DNA from: Okeania sp. SIO2B3
Lineage (GTDB): Bacteria > Cyanobacteriota > Cyanobacteriia > Cyanobacteriales > Microcoleaceae
NCBI RefSeq assembly: GCF_010672525.1
Contig: NZ_JAAHGH010000004.1
Span: 351,964-415,963, forward strand
Reading direction: 5' to 3'
DNA length: 64,000 bases
In this document: positions 31,374 to 40,452 of the stretch, one piece after another
How positions within the stretch are numbered: the first letter of the stretch is position 1
How the letters are laid out: each line of letters opens with the position of its first letter
Made by a program: the position numbers and the translations under genes
Notes under the pieces: generated by a model
The model's input: only the letters and a program-made list of their open reading frames with translations
The model's database searches: none
Told to the model about the DNA's origin: nothing

Positions 31374-31561
31374 ATGGTTAATGAGTCTGATTATCCGAAA
31401 AGAATAGCTTTTATAGTAGCACCCGTAACAGGTGAAGAACTAGAGGGTGGAAAAAGAGATGTTAGTGAAGTTTTTGGTATTCTAACAGATCCATCTCTAG
31501 GCAGGTGTCATCCTAAACAGTCTATAATAATTCCCAATTGCCTTAGTAAAGAACAGCAATA
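31374..31561 (+). pseudogene. Truncated N-terminus of a putative caspase-like (peptidase C14) protein
   Basis: MVNESDYPKRIAFIVAPVTG and GGKRDVSEVFGILTDP resemble the first beta-strand and helix of cyanobacterial metacaspase-like proteins (KRxAxIV...xxDVxxVxxxLTDP). After 62 codons the frame stops exactly where homology to the flavin reductase begins, so the catalytic His/Cys part was lost at a recombination joint. The family assignment is tentative. Confidence 0.4.
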
Positions 31562-31648
31562 GAAATTGGTTGCCTAATTACTTCTGATACCCCTGGTTAT
31601 ATCGAATGTAAAATTATTGGTATTCTAAAGGAAGGCGATCGCATTTAA
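31562..31648 (+). pseudogene. Fragment of a duplicated flavin reductase-like gene
   Basis: Encodes EIGCLITSDTPGYIECKIIG then LKEGDRI and a stop, against ETGCPIISDTLGYVECKVVG..EEGDH in the intact gene at 30415. The nucleotide sequences have diverged substantially, so the duplication is not recent. Confidence 0.8.
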
Positions 31649-31675
31649 TACTTATAGTTAACTATTAATCAAATC

Positions 31676-32032
31676 ATGCCATTAATTAAAGTTCAAACTT
31701 CTGTTTCTAAACCAGAAAAAGATAAAATTGACAGCCTCTTAAAAAACCTTTCCTCTGGTATGGCGAAGCATTTTGGTAAACCAGAATCTTATGTAATGAC
31801 TACTTTTGAATCAGATATTCCCATGACTTTTGCTGGTAGTAGTGATGAACCTGTCTGCTATATGGAAATTAAGAGTATTGGTAATATGAACCCTCAGCAA
31901 ACAAAAGGGATAAGTCAAGATTTTTGTCAACAAATTAATCAGGTTTTAGGCGTACCAAAAAATCGAATTTATATAGAATTTTCTGACGCTAAAGGTTCGA
32001 TGTGGGGCTGGAATAGTTCCACATTTGGTTGA
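31676..32032 (+). CDS. MIF/phenylpyruvate tautomerase-like protein
   Basis: Protein of 118 residues of the macrophage-migration-inhibitory-factor family, a trimeric tautomerase using the N-terminal proline (P2, after Met removal) as catalytic base. MPLIKVQTSVS at the start, the conserved YVMTTFESDIPMTFAGSSDEP segment and the C-terminal RIYIEFSDAKGSMWGWNSSTFG match the usual length and order. Cyanobacterial homologues catalyse keto-enol tautomerisation of phenylpyruvate-like substrates in vitro; their physiological role is unknown. It is preceded by the flavin-reductase remnant. Confidence 0.93.
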   Translation: MPLIKVQTSVSKPEKDKIDSLLKNLSSGMAKHFGKPESYVMTTFESDIPMTFAGSSDEPVCYMEIKSIGNMNPQQTKGISQDFCQQINQVLGVPKNRIYIEFSDAKGSMWGWNSSTFG

Positions 32033-32588
32033 ATTTTCCTAAGCATTTCCTACGGACTGCTGCGCAAACAGCTGTCAGCTATCAGCCATCAGCTATTAAC
32101 TTAATTGCTCTTGAAAAAGGAATCAGATTTTGTTACTAGAAAAGTGGGAGCATCTTGCTCCCGTGCCAGGCACTTCTTCCTTCTTCCTTCTGAGATGAAA
32201 CTCCGCCTAGATTAATCAACAAGGCGGAGTAATTAATTAAAGAAATAATACTTATATTGAATAATTCCTATAGCAAAGAATGGGTTGTTTAAGACTTATG
32301 CTGATAATAAACTTTAGAGGTTGTCTGATAAGTTCCATGTGCTACATCCAAGCCCCCGCGCATCCCCCAATTTTGGGTGACTTTTAGAAGCAAATTAACT
32401 CGTGTTCCCCCCAAAGTTGGGTGGCTAGGGGGGCAAAATATTAACTCGTGTTCCCCCCAAAGTTGGCTTGCTCGGGGGGCAAAATTCAGTATCAAAAAAC
32501 TTTTCAGATATCCTCTTAGAGAAGTAAATATTTTTTCCACTTTTCTCTATCCCCTATTCCCTGCTATAAAGGAATTTATAGAAATACT
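32033..32588. other. Intergenic repeats
   Basis: Contains a partial GTAAGC-family element at ~32040-32098, a hairpin at 32200 and a 140-bp block (32349-32484) in which CCCCCCAAAGTTGGGTGG or a variant occurs twice after AATTAACTCGTGTT, forming tandem units; related sequence is near 1640. ORFs 32289-32540 and 32377-32592 come from this block. Confidence 0.55.
32200..32230 (-). terminator. 9-bp hairpin, candidate terminator
   Basis: ACTCCGCCT and AGGCGGAGT form a perfect GC-rich stem with a 13-nt loop, 360 bp beyond the Gfo/Idh gene. On the minus strand it is followed by TTTCATC. Direction is uncertain. Confidence 0.4.
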
Positions 32589-33659
32589 TTAACCTACTTT
32601 TAACATAGAAGTATTCAACAAATCACACTCTGAATCTTTTAAATTCCAATCTAAACCATCAAAAGCAATTTTCTCAATTAAACTAGCTAACCGCAATGCC
32701 TTAAGAGCTTGTTCCCCTCCAACTGAAGGTTGATTTCCTCCACCCACACAATGAATAAAATGCTCTAACTCTGCATGAAGAGGTTCAATATTGCTAGTAT
32801 AAACCTTTTCAATTAAACCATCCTGACGATAAAGAACCTGACCATAATCAGTCACATAATCTGCTGTTGTTTGACGGTGAATCAGAATTTCATTGTTTAG
32901 AAAATCTGCCTCTGTCAAAGAATTTTTACAGTGAGCAACAATAGAACGTAATTTTTTATGTGTCACCTTACTAGCAGTTAAAGTCGCCACAATACCATTG
33001 GCAAAACCAAGAGTAGCTGTTACATAATCTAAATTTCCAGAACTAGAAACACTACTTCCACTAGCAGTTAATTTCACAACTGGAGAAGCAACTAAATCTA
33101 GTAACAAGTCAATATCATGGATCATTAAGTCCAAAACTACAGACACATCATTAGCTCGATGAGAATAAGGACTCATCCGATGAGCTTCTAAGGCCAATAA
33201 ATCTTCAGTTTTGAGGACTTTACTAAGTTCTTGAAAAGCAGGATTAAACCTTTCTATGTGACCCACTTGTAAAATTCGATTAGCTTCAGCAGCAGTATTT
33301 ACCAAAAATTCGGCCTCGGCAATACTACCAGCAATAGGTTTTTCCATTAAGACATGGACTCCTGCTTCTAAGCAAGTCATTCCTACAGCGTAATGCTGAA
33401 GAGTTGGAACTGCTACACATACAGCATCAACATGAGGTAAAAGGTCTTTATAATCCTCAAAAAAACGAACTTGATATTTACTAGCAGTGTCGAGTCCTCT
33501 TTCAACATTAATATCTGCTACACCAACTAATTCTGTATCTTTGAGCAAATTTAGGACGCGGGTATGATGCTGTCCCATATTACCAACCCCAATAACTCCT
33601 ACACGAAGAGATTCTGGTTGACCATGTTTAGTAAAAACGGATGAATATACTTTAGACAT
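32589..33659 (-). CDS. Gfo/Idh/MocA-family oxidoreductase
   Basis: NAD(P)-dependent sugar or biliverdin-type dehydrogenase family. From the chosen ATG the protein has 356 residues: Rossmann motif VGVIGVGNMGQHH near the N-terminus, the EKP motif (HVLMEKPIAGS), and a C-terminal alpha/beta domain (YSHRANDVSVVLDLMIHDIDLLL). I prefer the ATG at 33659, preceded by AGGAG, to the GTG at 33692. The HDIDLLL segment with its active-site His and Asp is intact. The substrate is not predictable. The gene is isolated, with a long repeat region upstream. It resembles the conserved cyanobacterial oxidoreductases annotated only to family level. Confidence 0.92.
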   Translation of the reverse strand: MSKVYSSVFTKHGQPESLRVGVIGVGNMGQHHTRVLNLLKDTELVGVADINVERGLDTASKYQVRFFEDYKDLLPHVDAVCVAVPTLQHYAVGMTCLEAGVHVLMEKPIAGSIAEAEFLVNTAAEANRILQVGHIERFNPAFQELSKVLKTEDLLALEAHRMSPYSHRANDVSVVLDLMIHDIDLLLDLVASPVVKLTASGSSVSSSGNLDYVTATLGFANGIVATLTASKVTHKKLRSIVAHCKNSLTEADFLNNEILIHRQTTADYVTDYGQVLYRQDGLIEKVYTSNIEPLHAELEHFIHCVGGGNQPSVGGEQALKALRLASLIEKIAFDGLDWNLKDSECDLLNTSMLKVG

Positions 33660-33711
33660 TCTATTTAGCACTCCTAGATTCTCCTCCACCACACCTAATT
33701 AGAGTAAGGTA

Positions 33712-33935
33712 TTGACACTCGCCCGTTAAATCCGAGATTATAACGGGTAATTCTTGTTTTGCTAACGCGAAACTGCGCTAACCGCGATTCTTAACTAGGC
33801 AACAAATCAAAACAAGTTGAGTTGCACCCCCGTTACTACCATCTCCACAAGCTTTCTTGCTCCGTCTGCTGAGGAAACCTCAGTGCAGGCGGTGTGCTTT
33901 TCTTTAACCGTGTGCCCCATGGCCATTAATCCTCT
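33712..33935 (-). pseudogene. Possible transposase (TnpB-like) C-terminal remnant with conserved right end
   Basis: On the minus strand the frame reads MGHTVKEKHTACTEVSSADG...VQLNLF and stops. Downstream is CCCGTTATAATCTCGGATTT then AACGGG, a stem-loop whose sequence recurs nearly intact at 51884-51920 (ATTGACACTC, GATTATAACGGG). An isolated coding tail plus a repeated structured end is typical of decayed IS605/IS607-group elements, but the protein match is weak. Confidence 0.35.
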
Positions 33936-33941
33936 TTTTCT

Positions 33942-34337
33942 AATTAGGGCTTGCTGATTAAATCTAAAAGCATTGACATATAAAGACAAGTGCCTTTTTG
34001 GGGCCTTTAAAAAGTGCCTGGTTTTCAGCTCTTCAAGCTCAAAAAGGAGTGTATTTTAGGCTCATAGTTGGGCAGAAAAATCCCAAATTGACAATTGTTA
34101 CCGAATAATTAAGGTAAAAATCCTCTCCTTGGCTGCGCCACGAGCTGTCGCTCTACAAGGAGAAACAAGAAAAATTTTTCATTAATTAGGCAATCAATTC
34201 CGTTTTCAAGGAGAGGTAATTATTAATTATTAATTGTTGAATCCTACCTCCTCGCTCATTCCCCGTTTCTCCTGCTCCTGCCTCCTGTCTCCTGTCTCCT
34301 ACCCCTACTAAAAGACTTTTGAGCGCAAACCCTAATT
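33942..34337. mobile_element. AATTAGGG-family element with nested family-A insertion
   Basis: Ends AATTAGGGCTTGCTGATTAA and CGCAAACCCTAATT. It closely follows the copy at 60900-61163 except that GACAATTGT is followed by TTACCGAATAATT...AATTGTTGAA (34098-34241, family A) before the shared CCTACCTCCTC resumes. Confidence 0.85.
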
Positions 34338-34795
34338 ACTTTTGCAGCAGCTAAATCACGATTTATATAGGTTTTGTTGTTCAGTCTTTGCAAATTTATC
34401 TTATATGGCAGTGGAAGGAAAGGTCATTTCAGTTATCATTTTTTGAGTTACGAGTCTGGAGTGTAGTAGAGGCAATACAGGAAAAGCTTGAAAAATACTT
34501 CCTCTCAGCTCCTTTGTTCCTGAAAATCTAAAATTTAATATTTCATCAGTATAACTATCACTATACCTATAAATTATACTCAAATCTAAAGAAAATATTA
34601 CGATTTTCCGAATTTACTAAAACTCTATGAAATAATTAACATCAATAAAAATTAAATTGAGGCCAGCAAATATAAAGGCCTTAAATATAAAATTCTGAAA
34701 ACGCCAATCTCTTGTTTATTAAGGGTTTGGTGTTTTCTAATTTTGAGGTAATTTCTAAGAGTCGAAGCAATCAAAAATTAATTCAATATTTTTCG

Positions 34796-35905
34796 ATGAC
34801 AACAATAGTAATTAAAATAGGCACTTCCAGTCTGACTCGTTCTGAATCTGGAAATTTGGCCTTATCCACAATTGCTAGCTTGATCGAGACTATTACCAAT
34901 CTACGTTCTCAGGGACATCGAGTAGTTTTGGTTTCTTCTGGAGCAGTTGGTGTAGGTTGCGATCGCCTAGGACTAACTGAAAAACCTCGTAATATTGCCA
35001 TGAAGCAAGCAGTAGCAGCAGTGGGTCAAGGAAGACTAATGCGAGTTTACGAAGACTTGTTTACATCTTTACGACAAACAATGGCCCAAATATTACTTAC
35101 TAGGAGCGAGCTTTCACGACGTAGTAGCTATGTCAATGCTTACAATACATTTCAACAATTGTTACGAATGGATGTAGTCCCAATTGTGAATGAAAATGAC
35201 ACTACTGCTGTGGAAGAACTGAAATTTGGGGACAACGATACTCTATCAGCTTTAGTTGCTGGTCTAGTAGAAGCTGATTGGTTATTTATATTAACCGACG
35301 TTGACAAGTTATATTCTGCCGACCCTAGAAATAATCCAGATGCTTTACCTATTACCTTAGTAGAACGAATGGAACAACTCGAAGAATTTCAAGTTGAAAC
35401 TGGAGATTCTGTTAGTGGACGGGGAACAGGTGGAATGATTACGAAAATTGAAGCTGCCAAAATTGCCACAGCAGCAGGAGTGCGAACCGTTATTACTGAT
35501 GGCCAAATTCCGGAGAATATACAAAAAATCCTGAATGGAGAATCTATTGGGACTCAGTTTGAACCTCAACCACAACCAGTAAATGCCCGCAAACATTGGA
35601 TTGCCAATATTTTAGTACCTGCGGGCAAGCTGTATCTGGACATGGGTGCAGTTAAAGCAATTTCTGAATCTGGTAAATCTCTACTAGCTGCTGGTATTAC
35701 TCAAGTAGAAGGAGAGTTTTATCCATCGGATGCTGTAAAACTATGCAATGAAGAAGGTGGGGAAATAGCTAGAGGACTTGTGAACTACAGCAATACTGAG
35801 TTGCAACAAATTCTGGGTTGTCGTTCAGAAGATATACCTGATATTTTGGGCTATACAGGATCTGACACAGTAGTACATAGGGATAACCTTGTAGTTAAAT
35901 GTTAA
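34796..35905 (+). CDS. proB: Glutamate 5-kinase
   Basis: First enzyme of proline synthesis, phosphorylating glutamate to gamma-glutamyl phosphate, with proline feedback control. 369 residues from the ATG at 34796 ([14 protein letters not shown]); the track start adds 28 unconserved residues. The amino-acid kinase domain shows [12 protein letters not shown], the substrate-site [21 protein letters not shown] and ILTDVDKLY, and the [14 protein letters not shown] nucleotide loop. A C-terminal PUA domain ([18 protein letters not shown]...GLVNYSNTE) completes the usual architecture. Transcribed alone with a hairpin just downstream. Confidence 0.97.
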   Translation: MTTIVIKIGTSSLTRSESGNLALSTIASLIETITNLRSQGHRVVLVSSGAVGVGCDRLGLTEKPRNIAMKQAVAAVGQGRLMRVYEDLFTSLRQTMAQILLTRSELSRRSSYVNAYNTFQQLLRMDVVPIVNENDTTAVEELKFGDNDTLSALVAGLVEADWLFILTDVDKLYSADPRNNPDALPITLVERMEQLEEFQVETGDSVSGRGTGGMITKIEAAKIATAAGVRTVITDGQIPENIQKILNGESIGTQFEPQPQPVNARKHWIANILVPAGKLYLDMGAVKAISESGKSLLAAGITQVEGEFYPSDAVKLCNEEGGEIARGLVNYSNTELQQILGCRSEDIPDILGYTGSDTVVHRDNLVVKC

Positions 35906-35922
35906 TAGCCTTTGACTGGAAG

Positions 35923-35958
35923 TCAGTCCTCAGGAGGACTGAGTCCGTAGAATTTTTT
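35923..35958 (+). terminator. Terminator hairpin after proB
   Basis: TCAGTCCTC and GAGGACTGA form a 9-bp stem with a very short loop 18 bp past the stop codon, and ATTTTTT follows about 10 nt later. Confidence 0.5.
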
Positions 35959-36003
35959 GGCTTTGCTCATCGGAGCTGACTACTAACTGGAAGCCTTATG
36001 GAC

Positions 36004-36260
36004 TATAGAACCCATTTGATAGTTATATAATTATGGTAGTCAAGTCTTTTCGTACATCAATTTTGAGGAAAAATCATCTGAAGGAGTTTTGAATTTTTTG
36101 TATGATTTCTCCCCACATCTTCCCTCTTCCCTCTTACCGAATAATTAAGGTAAAAATCCTCTCCTTTAAAGGAGAAAAAAGAAAAAATTTTCCTTTGAGT
36201 CAATCCTATGGGTTTTCAATAATAATTAATAATTAATAATTAATTATTAATTATTAATTA
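36004..36260. mobile_element. Truncated TATAGAACCC element joined to a family-A copy
   Basis: TATAGAACCCATTTG and 115 bp of the 19489-type element continue up to CTTCCCTCTTACC, where a family-A sequence (ACCGAATAATTAAGG) takes over and runs to AATTATTAATTATT. The right TATAGAACCC end is missing. Confidence 0.75.
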
Positions 36261-36273
36261 TTAAACTCCTTCT

Positions 36274-37401
36274 TCAAATCATTGTTTCTGGTGGAGCAAG
36301 GTCGGAACCAACAACTACACTACCTTTAGTAGATTTTAATCCTGGTGTTTGAATAGTTTCTAAATGTTTATCTGAGTGAGCAACTGAATCAGGAGTTTCT
36401 AATTTATCTGGAGCAAGATTTGCTCCTGGACTTGGTTGTTGAGACATCCAATTTAGTCCACCTACTGCACCGGCCATTAAAGCTGTATAACCTATATATA
36501 GATGAATGGGACCTATACCTAATCCAATGTCCTTATTGGAGTTAGACCAAGATGGCATTAAGCCTTGAAGTGGATCGGACATAGGTAAAGCTTCTGCTAA
36601 AGCTACTCCATCAAATCCTAAAGCGTTACCAATACGAAAGATGAATCCTCGAAGATATATATCTTCTGGTAGTTCGTCTGTTTGGCCTTTTTCTATGGCT
36701 TCTAGATAATGAAGGGGTACGAAGGTTTGTTTATGAATTTGTTTCATAGATAAACAACGCATTTTTCGTGCTTTTTGTAGTTTTTCCCCTAGTTGCTGTA
36801 GGTATGTATTTTTTTCTTGAACTAATAAGGCTGCTTTTTCTGCTTTTGTGAGTTTTTTTCGCCGTTTTCGTCGATTATTTTGTGGTTGTAACTCTTCTAA
36901 GGAGTTTTGGTTATTTTCTGGGATATGAGTTTCCATATTGTTGGAATCTATGGATACTAAGGCTGATTCAGTAGTAATTTCTGATTCTACGGTAGTATTT
37001 AGGTTAGTACTCATGTGTGTTTGAGGTTGATTTTGATGGTTTTGGATTAACTTTTCCTGATTCATTTGTTGGTAATTCATACTTTCTTTATGCTCATTCA
37101 TATTGTGAGAATTAGAGTTAATTGGAGCTGCTGAAGATGCTTTTTTTTCTGGTATTAATGTTCTAGTCAAGTTTTTTAGGCTGAGTTTTATTGTTTCTAG
37201 TCCTAACACTTTGATTTGAGCTTCGGTTTGAGCTACTGCTTCTTCTAGAGAAGTTTTTATGTCAGTCAACATTACACTATAAACTTGGCGAGTATAAGTT
37301 TCAGCTTCAATATTACTCAGTAGCGATCGCCAATTATCTTGACCAATTTCTATAGGAATATGCCCAGAAAAACTATAGCCAGATGTAGGTTTTAATTCCA
37401 T
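36274..37401 (-). CDS. RodZ-like helix-turn-helix membrane protein
   Basis: Protein of 375 residues. The N-terminal ~80 residues form a helical region, a Gln/Asn-rich low-complexity linker (~85-175) follows, and a basic patch RRKRRKKLTKAEK leads into a RodZ-type HTH (about 203-265: LGEKLQKARKMRCLSMKQIHKQTFVPLHYLEAIEKG). A membrane segment LYIGYTALMAGAVGG (~305-320) and a short tail complete it. RodZ links MreB filaments to the membrane and affects cell shape. The cyanobacterial version lacks the usual C-terminal DUF4115 domain here, so it is only RodZ-like and could be a related regulator. The ATG is clear and the gene stands alone. Confidence 0.82.
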   Translation of the reverse strand: MELKPTSGYSFSGHIPIEIGQDNWRSLLSNIEAETYTRQVYSVMLTDIKTSLEEAVAQTEAQIKVLGLETIKLSLKNLTRTLIPEKKASSAAPINSNSHNMNEHKESMNYQQMNQEKLIQNHQNQPQTHMSTNLNTTVESEITTESALVSIDSNNMETHIPENNQNSLEELQPQNNRRKRRKKLTKAEKAALLVQEKNTYLQQLGEKLQKARKMRCLSMKQIHKQTFVPLHYLEAIEKGQTDELPEDIYLRGFIFRIGNALGFDGVALAEALPMSDPLQGLMPSWSNSNKDIGLGIGPIHLYIGYTALMAGAVGGLNWMSQQPSPGANLAPDKLETPDSVAHSDKHLETIQTPGLKSTKGSVVVGSDLAPPETMI

Positions 37402-37734
37402 AGTTAGGGTTTTAGTTTTATTTATACTTAATAGGAGTAATCTAAGTAATTTATTCTGGAATTTAGTGTTGATTCCGGATATAAGAAGTGCGAAGATTTA
37501 AGAGGCTGTTTGTAAACAAAAGATTAAGTATGGTTTGTGAGAGCACACTTACCATTACTCCAGAAATGGTAAGTTTGACTGTTACACGCCGCCTGCTGTG
37601 GGATAGTGCATTGCGTACTAACGCACCCTACTGGACTGTTTCATCTAAAATGTTGCAATAGAAAATGGGGGATGGGGTGATGGGGGGATGGGGTGACGAA
37701 AAAAGCTAATGCACTATTTTAGGTGAAACAATCC

Positions 37735-37960
37735 ACTACGGGAAGCTCCGAAGATAGAACTCCGTTCCGCTGTCGCGTTTCGCGTCAGCGTTGCGTTACG
37801 CCAGTTTTGCGAAGCAAAAGCAAACGACCGCTGTCTTGGTCTCATGGATATGGCGAGGTCCCCTCGCCATCCCTCAACCGCTTTTTTTCCCCTTAAAAGG
37901 GGAGGCTTCAAGGCGCGAATTATTTAATTATTAATAATTAATTATTAATAATTCGGTAAG
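37735..37960 (-). mobile_element. Family-A repeat with GC-rich centre
   Basis: Reads GTTCCGCTGTCGCGTTTCGC then CATCCCTCAACCGC, GGGGAGGCTTCAAGG and an ATTCGGTAA end. It shares the GC-rich block with copies at 15.9 and 45.1 kb. Confidence 0.75.
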
Positions 37961-38209
37961 AGAATGTAATGACGGGGTGATGGGGTGATTATCAAAAAGG
38001 CTAATGCACTATTTTAAGTGAAACAGTCCACTATACGATCTAAATATTTATTTGACAAAAACTCTCTAATTTTTGTTTTTTGTACAAGTTTCCGAATATT
38101 TAAGTTTCTTCTTTTTCTGGCAAATTTTTCTAACGAGTAACCTTTGTCTTATCTATTGCGAAATAGTTTTTTGAATATTTAATCTAGTCATTAATGTTAT
38201 AGATATATT

Positions 38210-38356
38210 ATATCAAATCCGGTAGCATCGGTATAAAATCTTTTGAAGTAGGAGTCAGTTCTCAGTCCTCAGTCCTCAGGAGGGAAAAAAATTATCAAGA
38301 TTTGCTAATGGTGAAGATAGAGAATGTTTTTATACCAAATTAAACGGATTTGATAT
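38210..38356. mobile_element. MITE with ATATCAAATCCG ends
   Basis: ATATCAAATCCGGT at the left and CGGATTTGATAT at the right bound 147 bp that include AGTCCTC heptamers. A solitary ACCGGATTTGATAT end is seen at ~48280. Confidence 0.7.
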
Positions 38357-38486
38357 TAATTGACTACAAATTAATAATTCAATTAAAGTACAATCGAAAG
38401 TGCAATTCTATCAAACCATAACTGAATAGATAAAATTTTTTTCTCAGATAATTCTTGAAGATAGTTTGAAAATACAATTTTAATGA

Positions 38487-39038
38487 CTACTTGTAAACCC
38501 GATCAAGTAAAAATAGTCCTACGACAATTCCGATAAAATGAGCCACAATTATATGAGTATTACCCAATACTATAAAAATATCTACTGTAAATTCTCCTAG
38601 TTCTGTAGGGTTAAACATAAAAGAGCCACTAACGAATGATTTTCCTAATAAAATACCTCCAATTGCTTCTGCTCCTAATAAACTTAGGGTCATCCCAACC
38701 AAGCTAGTAATTAAAGTCCTTTTTACTTGTTGAATTGTATCTGCCCTGCTTGGCCTTAAAGAAGGTGTAGGCGATTGTAATTTTTTTGCCAAACGAGTGT
38801 AACGGAATGCAAGGTAAATACTAAATCCCAACACCAAAAGCCCACAAACCGCAAAAAATAGGCCGCCTCCTGTACCTCCTTGATTTTTTTGACCAGGTAA
38901 GGTGACAACAGCAAATAAAAAAATGAAGCCTGAAATTACCCCCAATACAAGTTGTACCCAAAAGCAAGTCCATCCGCCGAACCGGAGTGCATTAGCTACT
39001 TGTTTAACTGCAGTTGGTAGGTCTGATAAGTTTGACAT
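38487..39038 (-). CDS. DUF3611 family membrane protein
   Basis: Protein of 183 residues with four hydrophobic segments (CFWVQLVLGVISGFIFLFAVV, LFFAVCGLLVLGFSIYLAF, LVGMTLSLLGAEAIGGILL, IIVAHFIGIVVGLFLLD), the DUF3611 pattern conserved in cyanobacteria and plastids. Function is unknown; the plant homologue is chloroplast-located. The N-terminal MSNLSDLPTAVKQVANALRFGGW and central RADTIQQVKRTL loop fit the family. Start ATG is unambiguous. It is divergent from the Hlip gene 436 bp away. The family call is from recollection of the pattern. Confidence 0.82.
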   Translation of the reverse strand: MSNLSDLPTAVKQVANALRFGGWTCFWVQLVLGVISGFIFLFAVVTLPGQKNQGGTGGGLFFAVCGLLVLGFSIYLAFRYTRLAKKLQSPTPSLRPSRADTIQQVKRTLITSLVGMTLSLLGAEAIGGILLGKSFVSGSFMFNPTELGEFTVDIFIVLGNTHIIVAHFIGIVVGLFLLDRVYK

Positions 39039-39474
39039 ATTTGTGATTATGTATTGTCAATACTTTGATATACTCACGACGTTGCGTTTGAGAGAAAACG
39101 CTATGGGTGGTTTTTGTTTCTCGCCCAGGACATGACCAGATTAATCTTGTCTGATCTAAAGGCGCGCTCCTAAAGACAAGCCAACAGGTTATTGGAGTGC
39201 CCCCAATGAGAGACTGGCGCTGACAATATATAGACCAGTGGCCTAAGTATATTTAAGACTGTAGCATTTATGCCGACATTTGAGCAATATGAAAAATGTG
39301 GACTGATATTCCCATAAGATTCTGAATTAAGGATTACAGGGGGACTTTCTGGGGATATTGGATCGAATTTTGACAATGTGCTTGACTCTAGGTCAACTCC
39401 TTTTAAAATATATTTAAGAATTGTAAATAAACAACTCTATTTGTAAACGTTATTAAATTTGAGACCTATTGATT
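39039..39474. other. Divergent promoter region of DUF3611 and Hlip genes
   Basis: Unique sequence without recognised repeat elements. ORFs 38902-39135 and 39170-39376 have no supporting features. Promoters for the two divergent genes must lie here; I could not single out elements. Confidence 0.4.
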
Positions 39475-39645
39475 ATGACACAACCACAACCGACTACGAA
39501 ACCTAATCTGAATGAACCAAAATTCGGTTTTAACCAATATTCAGAACGTCTGAATGGTAGAGCAGCTATGATTGGCTTTGTATTAACTCTGGCAATTGAA
39601 TACTTGACTGGAGAAGGTTTACTATCTTGGTTAGGTCTCAATTAA
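39475..39645 (+). CDS. High-light-inducible protein (Hlip/SCP)
   Basis: Protein of 56 residues missed by the ORF track because of its length. MTQPQPTTKPNLNEPKFGFN is followed by the chlorophyll-binding helix YSERLNGRAAMIGFVLTLAIEYLTG and ends LLSWLGLN. ERLNGRAAMIGF is the diagnostic ExxNGRxAMxGF of the LHC superfamily. These single-helix thylakoid proteins bind chlorophyll and carotenoid and protect photosystem II under excess light. The ORF track lists only the antisense shadow (39453-39641). A strong terminator hairpin follows at 39760. Confidence 0.95.
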   Translation: MTQPQPTTKPNLNEPKFGFNQYSERLNGRAAMIGFVLTLAIEYLTGEGLLSWLGLN

Positions 39646-39759
39646 AGTTTTAGTTATACCGAGATTATATAGAGGGCTACTGCCAACTATATATAATGGA
39701 CAGAGATTAAACCCATACAAAAGTCTATCTATATATAATAAGAATATAGTAGAAGTATA

Positions 39760-39798
39760 TTGTTGGTAAGCCTAATCTTGTCAAGAACTTACCAACAA
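39760..39798 (+). terminator. 11-bp hairpin terminator after the Hlip gene
   Basis: TTGTTGGTAAG and CTTACCAACAA pair perfectly around a 17-nt loop, 115 bp after the Hlip stop codon, followed by TTTCT. Confidence 0.6.
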
Positions 39799-40152
39799 TT
39801 TCTATCTAGCTTGCAAGTATACTATATTAATCTCAACTATTCCTAGACTGGGAATTAGTTTTCTGTAGCAATTAATCCACTTTCGACCTTGACAATATCA
39901 ATACAATATCAATATATGAAGTTTACTTTGGGGAAAATACTAAATTATTATAATTTTGTATTAATTAATTGCTAAATATTGAAGATGTAAGAAAAATCAA
40001 AACTAATTTACTGATTTAAAGTTTAATATGGCAGTATAGTTAGTTATTAATATCTATATATATGAATATTAAGGGAATTAATTGGACGATCCACTAAATC
40101 CCTTAAATCTAAGAAACTTACGAGTAGATTTAAACTTTATCAAAATCAAATT
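39799..40152. other. AT-rich leader
   Basis: Unique AT-rich DNA with (TATA)n stretches before the small membrane protein at 40153. No gene or repeat element is recognised. Confidence 0.4.
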
Positions 40153-40452
40153 ATGCTTATGATCAACGCTTTATGGCCAAAGTTATTGAAGTCTGCTTAT
40201 CGAAAAGAGCCTTTAGCCAGTTTTGTTGTGACCGTAGGATCGGTTGATGCTGTCATTGGTGGTTTAGGGGCAAGTTGGTCTCTGTTTTTCCTGGGGATGG
40301 GTACAGTAGGAGTAGCTATCATATTACGTTTCTGGTTGTTACAGCGTTCTCATCTCGATCGCTCTACTCCTGTTCCAGAATATTATCTACCGCCTAATTC
40401 TTCTCGTCCACAACTGCCAATTCTAAATAAAAAGAAAAGGCATCTTCCTTAA
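40153..40452 (+). CDS. Small membrane protein of unknown function
   Basis: Protein of 99 residues (97 if the ATG at 40159 is used). One or two hydrophobic segments (SFVVTVGSVDAVIGGLGASWSLFFLGMGTVGVAIILRFWLL) are followed by a proline-rich, basic cytoplasmic tail (PVPEYYLPPNSSRPQLP..KKKRHLP). This layout resembles conserved small cyanobacterial membrane proteins, but I cannot name the family. Coding potential is supported by the membrane/tail organisation and the HIP1-like GATCGCT within the frame. It stands alone, with a hairpin 315 bp downstream. Confidence 0.75.
   Translation: MLMINALWPKLLKSAYRKEPLASFVVTVGSVDAVIGGLGASWSLFFLGMGTVGVAIILRFWLLQRSHLDRSTPVPEYYLPPNSSRPQLPILNKKKRHLP

Larger units (their letters stand above)
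33660..34795. other. Gene-free 1.1-kb region
   Basis: Holds a candidate transposon right end with a TnpB-like C-terminal fragment (33712-33935), a large nested element (33942-34337) and about 450 bp of AT-rich leader before proB. ORF 34401-34583 has no supporting feature. Confidence 0.5.
37402..38486. other. Gene-free 1.1-kb region
   Basis: Contains two GATGGGGTGATGGGG runs each near the phrase GCACTATTTTA(G/A)GTGAAAC, which brackets the family-A copy at 37735-37960, and a TATCAAATCCG-ended MITE. ORF 37714-37911 is part of the family-A element. Confidence 0.5.

Noticed and set aside
32289-32592. ORFs on both strands at 32.3-32.6 kb
   Set aside because: Produced by tandem CCCCCCAAAGTTGGGTGG repeats, not by a gene.
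34401-34583. 60-aa minus ORF before proB
   Set aside because: No start signal, low-complexity-free but unrecognisable, and antisense to the proB leader.
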